Assembly (NCBI RefSeq): GCF_022346545.1
Contig: NZ_JAKRNU010000008.1
Coordinates: 1 to 64,000, forward strand
DNA: 64,000 bases
Source of the DNA: Sporosarcina sp. ACRSM
Lineage (GTDB): Bacteria > Bacillota > Bacilli > Bacillales_A > Planococcaceae
Direction: 5' to 3'
This document shows positions 41,500 to 51,144 of the stretch, in pieces; within the stretch, counting starts at the first letter, position 1, and every line of letters begins with the position of its first letter. Below the pieces are notes generated by a model that saw only the letters and a list, made by a program, of their open reading frames with translations, made no database searches and had not been told where the DNA came from. The translations under genes and the position numbers were made by a program.

Positions 41500-43047
41500 T
41501 TAAGATGTGATGGAAATATGATTGTCGAGTTGTTCCTTCAACTTTAATTTGCTTATTTTCCCTGATGCTGTGATCGGTAATTTGTCTAAAATAATAAATT
41601 TATCTGGAACTTTATATTTGACGAGCCGCTCTTTCATATACGCCAACAGTTGTTCCTCAGTTGTCGTAATATTTTCTTTTAAAACGATGCAAGCACATGT
41701 CAGTTCCCCGAATAATTCATCGGGAAGGCCAATGACAGCCGCATCTGCTATGGCAGGATGTTGGTGGAGCGCTTCTTCAAGCTCACGTGGGTAAATATTA
41801 TAGCCGCCACGAATAATCAATTCCTTTTTTCGTCCGACGATTCTTACGTAACCATTTTCATCGATTGTCGCCATATCGCCCGTGTAAAACCAGCCTTCAT
41901 GATCAATCACTTTGACGGTTTCTTCCGGCATTTTATAATAACCTTTTGTCACTCCTGGTCCTTTACAAACCAGTTCCCCGACTGCACCGACAGCGCATTC
42001 TTTCCGATGATCATCGACCACCTTCACCTCTACGCCGTGTACTGGACGACCGACGGTTTCCGAACGCAAGGTATCGTCATCGTCAAATCCAGTCATTGTC
42101 AGTGTCGCGGCTGTTTCCGTCGAGCCATAGGCGACAAGAACATTACAATTCATTTTCGAACGGATTTGTTTGACAATTTCTACCGGACAGGGCGCCGCTG
42201 CCATTTCCCCTGTACGAAGTGAACTCAGATCATAGTTATTAAAATCTGGAGAATTCAGCTCTAAAATAAACATTGTCGGCACGCCTGGGTGGACCGTCAC
42301 TTTCTCCGTTTCAATAAGCGACAATGCAGTTTTCACCGAGTATTTCTGCATGATGACCAGTTTCCCGCCACAATAAGTTGCACGAAGGATGAAAGTCACT
42401 CCCATGACGTGGAAAAGAGGGTTTGGGATTAAAAACACATCCTCCTCTGTACATTTCATCCTTTCGGAACCTGCCATGGCAGAAAACAATACATTTTCAT
42501 GCGTCAACATTGCACCTTTTGGACGGCCTGTCGTTCCTGATGTAAACATGATGGCAAATAAATCTTCAGTTGGGGCGACACGGACTTCTTCTGAATTATG
42601 CCCGACTAGTAATTCGGTATAGTTCATATAATCTGCCGCTTGGAAACGAACAGAAATGAGCGTTGATAGTGTTTCAGTCTCCTGGCTCAATTCAGAATAA
42701 TAACTCTCAGTATCACAAAAAAGAGCTTTTGCCTCTGCCTGTTGCAAAATATAGACACTTTCTTCTTTACTGAAAAATGGATTGAGTGGAATTAAGACCG
42801 CTCCGACCCGGGCAATGGCAAAAAATGCCGTGACGTATTCACAGGAGTTTGTCAATGCAACTGCTACACGATCCCCGCTTGTCACACCGATCCGTATGAG
42901 CCCTTTGGCAAGGTTTGTCACTTCTTGATCCAACTGTCCATATGTCATTCGTCTTGATTCATCATAGATTGCTTCTCGATTCGGTAAACGAGTAGCTGTA
43001 GCTCTTAATGTATCACTGACATTTAGATTCGTTTTTAAGTTAGCCAC
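41500..43047 (-). CDS. AMP-forming acyl-CoA synthetase
   Basis: A 515-residue adenylate-forming enzyme that activates a fatty or aryl acid to its CoA thioester. Motifs: FTSGTTGRPKGAMLTHENV (P loop), VAYGSTETAATLT, WFYTGDMATIDENGYV, GRKKELIIRGGYNIYPRELEE, and the catalytic lysine in ITASGKISKLKLKE. The start is a GTG with GGGGGAG just upstream. It resembles the ligase at 46123-47673. A long hairpin separates it from the thiolase gene upstream, so it may be a separate transcript. Chain-length or ring preference cannot be read. Confidence 0.88.
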   Translation of the reverse strand: MANLKTNLNVSDTLRATATRLPNREAIYDESRRMTYGQLDQEVTNLAKGLIRIGVTSGDRVAVALTNSCEYVTAFFAIARVGAVLIPLNPFFSKEESVYILQQAEAKALFCDTESYYSELSQETETLSTLISVRFQAADYMNYTELLVGHNSEEVRVAPTEDLFAIMFTSGTTGRPKGAMLTHENVLFSAMAGSERMKCTEEDVFLIPNPLFHVMGVTFILRATYCGGKLVIMQKYSVKTALSLIETEKVTVHPGVPTMFILELNSPDFNNYDLSSLRTGEMAAAPCPVEIVKQIRSKMNCNVLVAYGSTETAATLTMTGFDDDDTLRSETVGRPVHGVEVKVVDDHRKECAVGAVGELVCKGPGVTKGYYKMPEETVKVIDHEGWFYTGDMATIDENGYVRIVGRKKELIIRGGYNIYPRELEEALHQHPAIADAAVIGLPDELFGELTCACIVLKENITTTEEQLLAYMKERLVKYKVPDKFIILDKLPITASGKISKLKLKEQLDNHISITS

Positions 43048-43134
43048 ATTTCTCCCCCTCGATTGTTGTGAAATCTTTCATTCCTTCTATACTCCTTACT
43101 TCGAAAAATCAAAAGTGTAAACGAAATAACAGTA

Positions 43135-43180
43135 AACCTAACGAGTGCCTGAAATATTTTTCATAGGCATTCGTTAGGTT
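43135..43180. terminator. Hairpin between thiolase and ligase genes
   Basis: AACCTAACGAGTGCCT pairs with AGGCATTCGTTAGGTT (one mismatch), no clear T run on either strand. It may end the thiolase transcript or stabilise its 3' end. Confidence 0.5.
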
Positions 43181-43188
43181 AATGAATA

Positions 43189-44367
43189 TTAGTCAAGAGC
43201 TTCCCAAATCGCCGCGATGCCTTGTCCCCCACCGATGCAGACCGCAGATGCGCCATATTTTTTGTTTCGTCTTTGTAATTCTTTAATGAGCGTATGCGAA
43301 ATTCTCGTTCCGCTTGCCGCAAGTGGATGTCCAAGTGCAACGGCACCACCATTGACGTTTCCGATTTCCAAGTCAAACCCAAGTTCTTTTTGGCAAGCTA
43401 GATATTGTGCTGAAAAGGCTTCGTTAATTTCAATCAAGTCCAAGTCTTCCACATGTAGATCCCCCTTTTTCAAAGCGCCTTGAATCGCCGGGACAGGACC
43501 GATTCCCATATATTTAGGCTCGACACCTACCACATCCCACGAGACAAGACGAGCAATCGGTTTTAGGCCATTTCGCTCTGCATATTCACTAGAGACAATG
43601 ACCACTGCTGCAGCACCATCCACCATACCGCTTGCATTTCCTGGTGTCACAACTCCGTTTTCGACGAAGCGCGCAGGAAGTTTTCCAAGCTGTTGCATGG
43701 AAGTTTCGCGGATGTGCTCATCTTCATCGATGACGATATCGCCTTTACGCCCTTTAACAGTGACCGGAACAATTTCTTCTTTAAAATAGCCTTTTTCTCT
43801 CGCTTCGATGGCACGAGTATGGCTGGCAAGCGCATGTGCATCCACTTCTTCACGTGAAATCCGATATTTTTCCGCAAGATTTTCCGCGGTTTCCGCCATT
43901 GTAAAGCCACAGTTCGTATCGAGCAGACCATCCCATAACCAGTCTTCGATGACCGGACCGCCGAGGGGACTTCCCCATCTCATACCAGGAATAACATGTG
44001 GCACTCGGCTCATACTTTCCGTGCCGCCTGCCAATACGACTTCCGCTTCGCCTGCCAAGATATACCGAGCTCCTGTTAAAATCGCTTCGATTCCCGTACC
44101 GCAAACACGGTTAATTGTCAAACCGGGCGTCTCAAGTCGAGTACCTGCTTTCAAACCGACATGCCGCGCCAAAATATGAGCATCTTTACTCGATTGTTGA
44201 ACGTTTCCGAAGACGACTTGGTCAATGTCTTCGGCGTTAATATTCGATTTGCGGATTGCTTCTTTTGCGGCAATCACGCCTAATTCAGTTGCTGAAATAT
44301 CGCGAAAAGACCCCGAAATCTTTGCAAATGGTGTCCGTGCACCTTCCAATAAAACGATTTCTGTCAT
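43189..44367 (-). CDS. Acetyl-CoA acyltransferase (thiolase)
   Basis: Thiolase of about 392 residues that cleaves 3-ketoacyl-CoA with CoA (or condenses acetyl-CoA). The nucleophilic cysteine is in TINRVCGTGIEAI, the acid/base histidine in NVNGGAVALGHPLAASG, and the second cysteine in GASAVCIGGGQGIAAI. The ATG at 44367 is preferred with GAGG 8 nt upstream; the longer frame opens at a GTG inside the ribosome region. It follows the acyl-CoA dehydrogenase by about 33 bp, giving a beta-oxidation operon. Confidence 0.92.
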   Translation of the reverse strand: MTEIVLLEGARTPFAKISGSFRDISATELGVIAAKEAIRKSNINAEDIDQVVFGNVQQSSKDAHILARHVGLKAGTRLETPGLTINRVCGTGIEAILTGARYILAGEAEVVLAGGTESMSRVPHVIPGMRWGSPLGGPVIEDWLWDGLLDTNCGFTMAETAENLAEKYRISREEVDAHALASHTRAIEAREKGYFKEEIVPVTVKGRKGDIVIDEDEHIRETSMQQLGKLPARFVENGVVTPGNASGMVDGAAAVVIVSSEYAERNGLKPIARLVSWDVVGVEPKYMGIGPVPAIQGALKKGDLHVEDLDLIEINEAFSAQYLACQKELGFDLEIGNVNGGAVALGHPLAASGTRISHTLIKELQRRNKKYGASAVCIGGGQGIAAIWEALD

Positions 44368-44400
44368 TCTATACACCTCTTCTAAATAATTTGTTTTCGA

Positions 44401-46104
44401 TTAAACAACATAACGGTCTGCAGCAATGACCCGGTCTGCAATGCGTCTTTTTGTTTCCACAATGTTTTCGGAACTACTGGAAATCAGTCGACCAGCAGCG
44501 TGTAAGAAAGTTTCGTCATCGCGAAGATAACCGGCCATATTCAACCCTTGGATTGCACATTGTTGTGCAGTTTCGTGGACAACAATTTTTGCACAATCAA
44601 GCTTTTGACTACTTTTTTCTTCTCCAGAACGATTGAACGCTTTTTCGGCACGAAGGACAGCGCTTTCACTCCTATAAATCCCAATTGCAAGATCTGCTAG
44701 AAAAGCAGCCACTTCTTGTTCTTTGTTTAGATTATCAATTCCAGCTTTCTGAATAGCTTGGATCGTCGCCTCATAATAATCTTTCATCAGTTTAAGTGTC
44801 TGTTTTGCGCGCTCTAGCGGACCATTGCCAATCTGATTCAGTTCACTATGTCCACTATACTTCTTCAATAAGGTCGATGCGATAATAATACGATTAATTT
44901 CATTAGTCCCTTCGAAAATACGGTTGATCCGTGAATCGCGGTAGATTGTCTCCACTTCGTATTCGGCCATATAGCCATAACCTCCGTGAATTTGCACCGC
45001 TTCATCAACGACAAAGTCCAACGCTTCCGTCGACATGACTTTATTGATCGAACATTCGACTGCAAAACGTGCAATCGTTTTGCCGTAATCTTCGCCTGTC
45101 TGCTTCATCTCTTCAAAACCATTTTGCATAGCCCCCGCCGTGCGATATACACTGCTTTCATTGGCATATGTGCGGATTGTCATATCGGCAATTTTCTGTT
45201 TGATCAAGTTGAAGTCAGAAAGCGAATTGCCGAATTGCTTCCGCTCATTGGCATACTTCACTGCCAGCTCAATCGAACGTTTGGAAGAACCAAGTGCTGT
45301 CGATGCCATTTTATATCGACCAATATTCAAGACATTAAAGGCGATAATATGTCCGCGGCCGATTTCGCCGATTACGTTTTCAGCAGGCACTTTCACATTG
45401 TCTAAAATAAGTGAGCGTGTGGAAGAACCTTTCAGTCCCATTTTCTTCTCTTCAGGACTGGTCGATAGTCCTTCATAACCTTTTTCAACAATAAAAGCAG
45501 TTATTTGAGTGCCATCCACTTTCGCATAGACGATAAAAACATCTGCAAAAGCTGAGTTTGTTATCCATTGCTTCTCGCCGTTTAACACATAATACTTACC
45601 GTCATCCGTCAGTTTTGCGGAAGTTTTCAGGCCCATTGCATCCGTTCCTGCAGATGGTTCTGTCAATGCATAGGCTGCAATTTTCTCACCTGTTAGCAAT
45701 TTAGGTAAATAGCGTTCTTTTTGCTCTTTATTTCCAAAATAGGCGATTGGTAGCGCACCTATACCGGTTTGCCCGCCAAATGTGATCGAAAAGGAACGGC
45801 CATACGCCATCTTTTCAGAAATAATGGCACCGCTTACTTTTCCAAGATCCATTCCACCGTCTTCCTCCGGAATATCTGCACCAATCAGTCCAAGATCACC
45901 CGCTTCTTTAATAAGACGGATCGTTTCAGTAAATTCCTGATTTTCGATTTTTTCCAGTGACGGCATCACTTCATTCATAACAAATTTCTCTGCCAAATCC
46001 ACTATCATTTCATGTTCATCAGAAAAATCTTCCGGTGTAAAGATCTCTTCGGCCTCGATGTTGCCAGTTAGAAAATGTTTTATCTCTTTCCCTTTAACTA
46101 CCAT
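44401..46104 (-). CDS. Acyl-CoA dehydrogenase
   Basis: FAD enzyme of 567 residues that introduces the alpha,beta double bond into acyl-CoA. The core domain (to about residue 390) shows AYALTEPSAGTDAMGLKTSA, GEKQWITNSAFADVFIVYAK, and QIHGGYGYMAEYEVETIYRDSRINRIFEGTNEINR. A C-terminal extension of about 180 residues, mostly helical, is like the FadE/VLCAD-type enzymes of Bacilli. It lies 18 bp after the upstream ligase gene and 33 bp before the thiolase, one operon. Confidence 0.92.
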   Translation of the reverse strand: MVVKGKEIKHFLTGNIEAEEIFTPEDFSDEHEMIVDLAEKFVMNEVMPSLEKIENQEFTETIRLIKEAGDLGLIGADIPEEDGGMDLGKVSGAIISEKMAYGRSFSITFGGQTGIGALPIAYFGNKEQKERYLPKLLTGEKIAAYALTEPSAGTDAMGLKTSAKLTDDGKYYVLNGEKQWITNSAFADVFIVYAKVDGTQITAFIVEKGYEGLSTSPEEKKMGLKGSSTRSLILDNVKVPAENVIGEIGRGHIIAFNVLNIGRYKMASTALGSSKRSIELAVKYANERKQFGNSLSDFNLIKQKIADMTIRTYANESSVYRTAGAMQNGFEEMKQTGEDYGKTIARFAVECSINKVMSTEALDFVVDEAVQIHGGYGYMAEYEVETIYRDSRINRIFEGTNEINRIIIASTLLKKYSGHSELNQIGNGPLERAKQTLKLMKDYYEATIQAIQKAGIDNLNKEQEVAAFLADLAIGIYRSESAVLRAEKAFNRSGEEKSSQKLDCAKIVVHETAQQCAIQGLNMAGYLRDDETFLHAAGRLISSSSENIVETKRRIADRVIAADRYVV

Positions 46105-46122
46105 CTCTTTCTTTCACTCCTT

Positions 46123-47673
46123 TTAGTGCGATACAGGGCTATTGATGGTTGACATAAGCTCTTCCCGCAACTTCACCTTTTGTATTTTGCCGCTAGCCGT
46201 GGAGGGAAACTCTTCTGTAAAAATGATTTTACCCGGTACTTTATAAGTGGCGATCTGTTCTTTCAAATAGTTTTTCAGTTCTTCTTCCGAAGTGGATTGG
46301 CCATTCTTCAATTGAATGACTGCACAGACAACTTCCCCTAATACGTCATCAGGAAGGCCGATAACTGCCGAATTCGACACAGCAGGATGTTTTGTCAATA
46401 CCGCCTCAATCTCTTGCGGGTAGATATTGTAGCCACCGCGTATAATCATCTCTTTCGCGCGTCCCACAAAGTATAAATAGCCTTCATCATCCAGTATCCC
46501 GAGATCTCCTGTATAGAACCAGCCTTCAGCGTCAACTACCCGGGCTGTCTCTTCAGGCATCTTATAGTAGCCTTTCATCGTTCCGAAACTATGTATCGCA
46601 ATTTCTCCTGTTTGCCCTGCCGGCAGTTCACTCCGATTTTCATCGACAATTTTCAACCGTACGCCCGGTATTGCTTTTCCAAGTGAACGGATGATTTTTT
46701 GCTCATCATCATCGTAAGGAGTCATGGTTACAGTACAAGTCTCGGTTATTCCAAAAGATTGACATAGATTCATTCCAAGACGATCACGCACTTCTTTCAC
46801 TTTGTTCGGCGGTATTGGGGATGCCCCGACCATTCCAGCACGTAAAGTGGATAAATCGAAGTGATCAAAATCTTCCACTTCCAACTCTTTCAAAAACATT
46901 GTCGGCACACCTTGCTGAATCGTCACCCGTTCCTGTTCAATCAATACAAGCATTTCCCTCGGATGATATTTTTCCTTGATGACCATACGTGCCCCGACCG
47001 TTAGCCCTGTAAATAGATTACATGCCATGCCAAAAATATGAAAAAGAGGTGCAGCAATTAGAAATACATCTTGCTCTGTGCAGCGCAATTCTTTAGCAAG
47101 CGTATTGGCCGACTGGATCACGCCTCTATGCGTAATCATAACGCCTTTTGGTGTGCCCGTCGTACCCGATGTATAGAGCAAGCAGTACACGTCTTCATCT
47201 ACATCTAGCACCGCTTCGTCTGCCTCCGAAAGTCTTTCGTTTAACAAATCTGCATAGGAAGTTGTTCCTTGTTGCTCAAAGCGAACCGTTATGATTAGAG
47301 GTTGATCCTCTTCAAGAATACGTCCATCGAACTTTTCTGTAACGAAAAGGGCTTTCGGTTCCGCATGATGTAAAATATATTGAACTTCATGTGCTTTATA
47401 ACTCGGATTAAACGGCACAAGAATCGCACCGATTTTCGCCACAGCGAAAAAAATGACGGTTGTTTCATACCAGTTCGGCAATGCAACTGCAATCCGGTCC
47501 CCTTTTTTAAAACCTTGTTCGATGAAGGAAGCTGCTAGTTGATCAACGTCTTTTTTTAATTGACGATACGAAACGCGTTGTGTCAAATCGTAAATAGCCT
47601 CTTTGTTATGATGGATTGATTCTGCAAGACAAAGAAGTTCATAAACTGTCATTCGATTTTTATCTTTTGTCAT
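46123..47673 (-). CDS. AMP-forming acyl-CoA synthetase
   Basis: A 516-residue acyl-CoA ligase. Motifs: LLYTSGTTGTPKGVMITHRG, QSFGITETCTVTMTP, WFYTGDLGILDDEGYLYFVG, AKEMIIRGGYNIYPQEIE, and the catalytic lysine in STASGKIQKVKLRE. The ATG at 47673 has GGAGG 9 nt upstream; the frame reaches 47709 without signals. It is first of the ligase-dehydrogenase-thiolase operon. The substrate is unknown; fatty or aryl-alkanoic acids are both plausible given the neighbouring aromatic genes. Confidence 0.88.
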   Translation of the reverse strand: MTKDKNRMTVYELLCLAESIHHNKEAIYDLTQRVSYRQLKKDVDQLAASFIEQGFKKGDRIAVALPNWYETTVIFFAVAKIGAILVPFNPSYKAHEVQYILHHAEPKALFVTEKFDGRILEEDQPLIITVRFEQQGTTSYADLLNERLSEADEAVLDVDEDVYCLLYTSGTTGTPKGVMITHRGVIQSANTLAKELRCTEQDVFLIAAPLFHIFGMACNLFTGLTVGARMVIKEKYHPREMLVLIEQERVTIQQGVPTMFLKELEVEDFDHFDLSTLRAGMVGASPIPPNKVKEVRDRLGMNLCQSFGITETCTVTMTPYDDDEQKIIRSLGKAIPGVRLKIVDENRSELPAGQTGEIAIHSFGTMKGYYKMPEETARVVDAEGWFYTGDLGILDDEGYLYFVGRAKEMIIRGGYNIYPQEIEAVLTKHPAVSNSAVIGLPDDVLGEVVCAVIQLKNGQSTSEEELKNYLKEQIATYKVPGKIIFTEEFPSTASGKIQKVKLREELMSTINSPVSH

Positions 47674-47759
47674 ATTCAATTTCCTCCTGCTTGAAGCGAG
47701 AATCACCATTTCAATCTGTCAACTGAATTCAAATACGCTCGTTTGTTTATCAATCATGC

Positions 47760-47937
47760 CTCGGCGTGATTGCGTCCAGATTTCGAATCGAGCTTGCTCG
47801 ATTAACTCCTTTCAAAATCTGTGACATCCGCCGGAGGCTTTATCTTCGTTCAGCGGATGTTTGAACACCCACCGAACAGTAAACCAAAAAGCATTCATCT
47901 CGCCACCTATGGAGGTGGGAGTTTTCTGCTGAATGAA
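47760..47937 (+). mobile_element. Structured remnant with an IS200/IS605-like right-end hairpin (candidate)
   Basis: The tract has several stems: ATCGAGC/GCTCGAT (about 47789-47805), ACATCCGC (47823-47830) with GCGGATGT (47853-47860), and at 47893-47937 GCATTCATCTCGCCACCT with AGGTGGGAG and a closing TGAATG. The last hairpin shares GCATTCATCTC and AGGTGGGAG with the left end of the IS element at 473-519. TnpB elements end in such hairpins, which form the 3' part of the guide RNA. No tnpB coding remains next to it. It could be an IS remnant or an unrelated dispersed repeat. Confidence 0.45.
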
Positions 47938-47939
47938 GA

Positions 47940-47986
47940 TAAAAAAATGAAGTACCCTGATGGGCTGTGCATCTGGATACTTCATT
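47940..47986 (-). terminator. Terminator of the hbd-ech operon
   Basis: On the minus strand AATGAAGTATCC pairs (one bulge) with GGGTACTTCATT, followed by TTTTTATC, 17 nt past the enoyl-CoA hydratase stop. Confidence 0.75.
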
Positions 47987-48002
47987 GCTGTCGATTCTAC
48001 AG

Positions 48003-48782
48003 TTAACGCCCAGCGTAAACCGGTTTTCTCTTTTCAACAAACGCATTCAATCCTTCTTTTCGATCTTCCGTCGAAAAGGCGTTGCCAAAACAAGCGCTTT
48101 CAATGATTAAACCTGATTCGATATCCGTATTGCTTCCTGTATTCACTGCAAGTTTCAACATCTGGAGAGCGACCGGTGGCTTGCTCGCAAGTTTCTTTGC
48201 CCATTCTTTCGCAGTTGACAATACTTCATCCACAGATACAACTTCATTGACGATATGCAATTCAAGCGCTTTAGCCGCATCGAACATCTCACCGAAGTAA
48301 AGGAGTTCTTTAGCAACACCTTGTCCAACGATCTTTTGTAAACGCTGTGTGCCGCCGCCACCTGGAATGATACCAAGACCTACTTCAGGGAATGCAAATT
48401 TCGCTTTTTCAGAACTGATGCGTAAATCACAAGCCAACGCAAGTTCAAATCCGCCACCTAATGCCATACCGTTCAATGCTGCAATGACCGGCTTCGTAGC
48501 ATTTTCAATTTGTGAAAAAACAGCTCTGGATACTTTGTTCATCTTATTGATGCCGACAAGATCCAAGCCGGCCATTTCGTTAATATCCGCGCCTGCAACG
48601 AACGCTTTTTCTCCGCTACCTGTCAGAATAACCGCCCGTACTTCATCATTGTCATCCAACTTCGCAAATACCTCGGATAATTCTTTAAATACTTGTGTAT
48701 TCAACGGATTGACAGGTGGTCGATTAATCGTTACTGTGGCTACATTTTCTTCAATATCTAATAATAAGTATTCATATGTCAT
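48003..48782 (-). CDS. Enoyl-CoA hydratase/isomerase family protein
   Basis: Crotonase-fold enzyme of 259 residues that hydrates trans-2-enoyl-CoA. The oxyanion-hole segments are KAFVAGADINEMAG and NGMALGGGFELALACDLRI, and the catalytic Glu region is FPEVGLGIIPGGGGTQRL. The C terminus AFVEKRKPVYAG is typical of short-chain enoyl-CoA hydratases. Its ATG overlaps the stop of the hydroxyacyl-CoA dehydrogenase gene (ATGA type), so the two are coupled. Confidence 0.9.
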   Translation of the reverse strand: MTYEYLLLDIEENVATVTINRPPVNPLNTQVFKELSEVFAKLDDNDEVRAVILTGSGEKAFVAGADINEMAGLDLVGINKMNKVSRAVFSQIENATKPVIAALNGMALGGGFELALACDLRISSEKAKFAFPEVGLGIIPGGGGTQRLQKIVGQGVAKELLYFGEMFDAAKALELHIVNEVVSVDEVLSTAKEWAKKLASKPPVALQMLKLAVNTGSNTDIESGLIIESACFGNAFSTEDRKEGLNAFVEKRKPVYAGR

Positions 48783-49657
48783 TGTTTCACGAGCTCCTTT
48801 TTTTGTTCATAGTCGTAAAATCCAGCGCCCGCTTTCTTTCCAAAGCGACCTGCTCTCATCATTTGCTTCATGAGCAATGGTGGTGCAAAACGTGCATCGT
48901 TGAATTCATTTTGGAAATATTCCATAACGTAATAGCCGATATCCACACCCGCATAGTCTTGCAATTCAAATGGCCCCATCGGGTAGTTCAAACCGAATTT
49001 AACGGCTTTGTCGATATCTTCTGCCGAGGCGACCCCTTCTTCCAGAAGACGGATCGCTTCGATAAATTGCGGAATCATAATGCGGTTAACAATAAACCCA
49101 GGTGTATCTTTTTTCACTTCAACGACTTCTTTTTTCAATTGAGTAGAAAGCGCTTTCAACGTTTCTACAGTTTCGTCACTTGTTTCATAGCCACGTACGA
49201 CTTCCACAAGCTTCATGAGCTGTGCCGGGTTGAAAAAGTGCATACCCGCTACACGGTCAGGACGTTTTGTTGCTGCAGCGATTTCAGTAATGGACATAGA
49301 CGATGTATTCGTTGCTAGAATGACATCTTCTCTGACAATGTTATCAAGTTGAGCGAAAACTTCTTTCTTTAAGTCCATATCTTCAATTACCGCTTCAATG
49401 ACTACATCGGCATCTTTTAAGTCTTCGAGATTTGTCGTCGTTTGAATACGAGCCAGTGTTTCTTGTTTTTGCTCTTCCGTCATTTTCCCACGCTCAACAC
49501 TTTTGGCCATGAACTGATCAAGTCGTGCAAGAGCTCCTTCTAAAAAGCGATCTTCAATATCTCTTAAAACTACATTAAATCCATTCAATGCTGCAAGGTT
49601 TGCAATTCCAGCGCCCATCGAGCCTGCGCCAACTACACCAATCGTTTGAATTGTCAT
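48779..49657 (-). CDS. 3-Hydroxyacyl-CoA (3-hydroxybutyryl-CoA) dehydrogenase
   Basis: NAD-dependent enzyme of 292 residues that oxidises 3-hydroxyacyl-CoA to 3-ketoacyl-CoA. Features are the N-terminal VVGAGSMGAGIANLAA, NTSSMSITEIAAATKRPDRVAGMHFFNPAQLMKLVEVV with the catalytic His, and TPGFIVNRIMIPQFIEAIRL in the C-terminal domain. GGAGAG lies 7 nt before the ATG. With the hydratase it completes a beta-oxidation set together with the downstream ligase, dehydrogenase and thiolase. Confidence 0.92.
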   Translation of the reverse strand: MTIQTIGVVGAGSMGAGIANLAALNGFNVVLRDIEDRFLEGALARLDQFMAKSVERGKMTEEQKQETLARIQTTTNLEDLKDADVVIEAVIEDMDLKKEVFAQLDNIVREDVILATNTSSMSITEIAAATKRPDRVAGMHFFNPAQLMKLVEVVRGYETSDETVETLKALSTQLKKEVVEVKKDTPGFIVNRIMIPQFIEAIRLLEEGVASAEDIDKAVKFGLNYPMGPFELQDYAGVDIGYYVMEYFQNEFNDARFAPPLLMKQMMRAGRFGKKAGAGFYDYEQKKELVKQ

Positions 49658-49788
49658 TGTTCATCTCTCCAATCAAAGTTTCTGTATTTTCATTATAAAC
49701 GGTCTTTTCTTGAAATCACACCTACAATGTGTAGGAATGAAACATTAATTTTTAGTCAAATAATACAGGCTATACACAAAAAGAAGAG

Positions 49789-49822
49789 AGGTGACTTAAA
49801 AGAACACTTTTAAGTCACCTCC
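49789..49822 (-). terminator. Terminator of the sulfatase-MFS operon
   Basis: GAGGTGACTTAAAAG pairs perfectly with CTTTTAAGTCACCTC around a 4-nt loop, and the minus strand continues TCTTCTTTTTG. Confidence 0.8.
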
Positions 49823-49883
49823 AATTTTCTGGAAAGATATCAATAAAACAATATCCTTTATATACAATTCAATTTCAACTAGG

Positions 49884-51125
49884 TTATTCCATTGCTATTT
49901 CTGCATTCTGCGGACTGACTTTTCGATCCTTCTTCGTGATTGATAATGCCGCGATTGTCGATAAAATGCCACATGCGACTAAAAAGAAGAATGCAGTATC
50001 GTACGAACCCGTCGCACTAATAATGAATCCCATTACAATTGGAGCGATGAATCCTGCCGCTTGGGCTCCTGTATTTACCATACCCATGCCAGTTCCAATC
50101 GCTTCTTTCGGTAACAATTGATGTGGTAACGAAAAGGCAACTGAAAATACAAAACTCTTGAAGATGAAAACTAAATTCCAGTAAATCACAACCGCAACCA
50201 TGGAGTCAGAAATAATCATTAAGTACAAAAATACAGTTGTTAACAACATTCCGCCTGCAGCATAGTACTTTTCCGTATTTATAAAATATTTATTCAATAG
50301 GATACCACTCAAGATGGTAGCAAAACCGCCTAGTAGGGCGGGTACTGAAGCAATCAATCCTACCGAAAGAATATCTAAATTACGGGTTTCCACTAAATAG
50401 ATGGGCATCCATGAACTGAAACCCCAGTTAATGATTCCTGCTGCAAACCACATGACCACAATTTTCCATATACCAGAATTGTTCAACAGGTTCTTCAACG
50501 GCACTTTGTTTGTTTCTTTAATTTTCACTTCAATTTTTTCCGTTTGGGCTGCAGGCCGGTAAAAGAACCAAAATGCAGCAACCAATAAAAAGCCGACCAC
50601 TCCAATTGCAACAAACATATGTCTCCAACCCAACCAGACGATTAAAGGCGCAGCGATCAACGGACCTAGCGCTGCTCCAAAAAAATTGGATGACATCATC
50701 GTAGACGAGGCTTTTGACCTTTCATTTTTCGGAAAAAATTCAGATATACCTTTCTGACTGGCTGAGGGATAGAACCCTTCCCCAATTCCGAATAAAATAC
50801 GAATGATTACTAGGGAAGCTAACGACCAGGCCAAACCGGAAAAGATTGTAAATAACGACCAAAAAGCGATGGCGAAAATTACAAGTTTTCGGGATCCGAT
50901 TTTATCAGCCAACCAGCCTCCCGGTATTTGCATACATGCATACGAAATAAAAAAACTACTTAATATGATACCTACCATTGAGGGATCTAAGTTAAATTCC
51001 TCCTTGATCGGAATTACCGCAATATTCATGACCATCCGATCCAGGAAACTCAAAAGCCATCCAACAAACAATAGCGCCAATGCAACATATTTCTTTTTAC
51101 CTTTTGTTAAGTCAGAAATCCTCAT
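49884..51125 (-). CDS. MFS transporter, anion:cation symporter type
   Basis: A 413-residue permease with twelve helices of the ACS (phthalate/glucarate/sialate) type. The first helix region is FVGWLLSFLDRMVMNIAVIPI, loop 2-3 is GGWLADKIGSRKLV, and later FGIGEGFYPSASQKGISEFFPKNERSKASS. GGAGAG stands 9 nt before the ATG. It lies 19 bp after the sulfatase gene, so it probably imports the sulfate ester or a related anion, or handles the desulfated product. Confidence 0.87.
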   Translation of the reverse strand: MRISDLTKGKKKYVALALLFVGWLLSFLDRMVMNIAVIPIKEEFNLDPSMVGIILSSFFISYACMQIPGGWLADKIGSRKLVIFAIAFWSLFTIFSGLAWSLASLVIIRILFGIGEGFYPSASQKGISEFFPKNERSKASSTMMSSNFFGAALGPLIAAPLIVWLGWRHMFVAIGVVGFLLVAAFWFFYRPAAQTEKIEVKIKETNKVPLKNLLNNSGIWKIVVMWFAAGIINWGFSSWMPIYLVETRNLDILSVGLIASVPALLGGFATILSGILLNKYFINTEKYYAAGGMLLTTVFLYLMIISDSMVAVVIYWNLVFIFKSFVFSVAFSLPHQLLPKEAIGTGMGMVNTGAQAAGFIAPIVMGFIISATGSYDTAFFFLVACGILSTIAALSITKKDRKVSPQNAEIAME

Positions 51126-51144
51126 CCAATCCTACTCTCCAATA

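Noticed and set aside
43113..43126. Possible cre site TGTAAACGAAATAA before the acyl-CoA ligase
   Set aside because: The right half does not fit the consensus; chance matches of this quality are common in AT-rich DNA.
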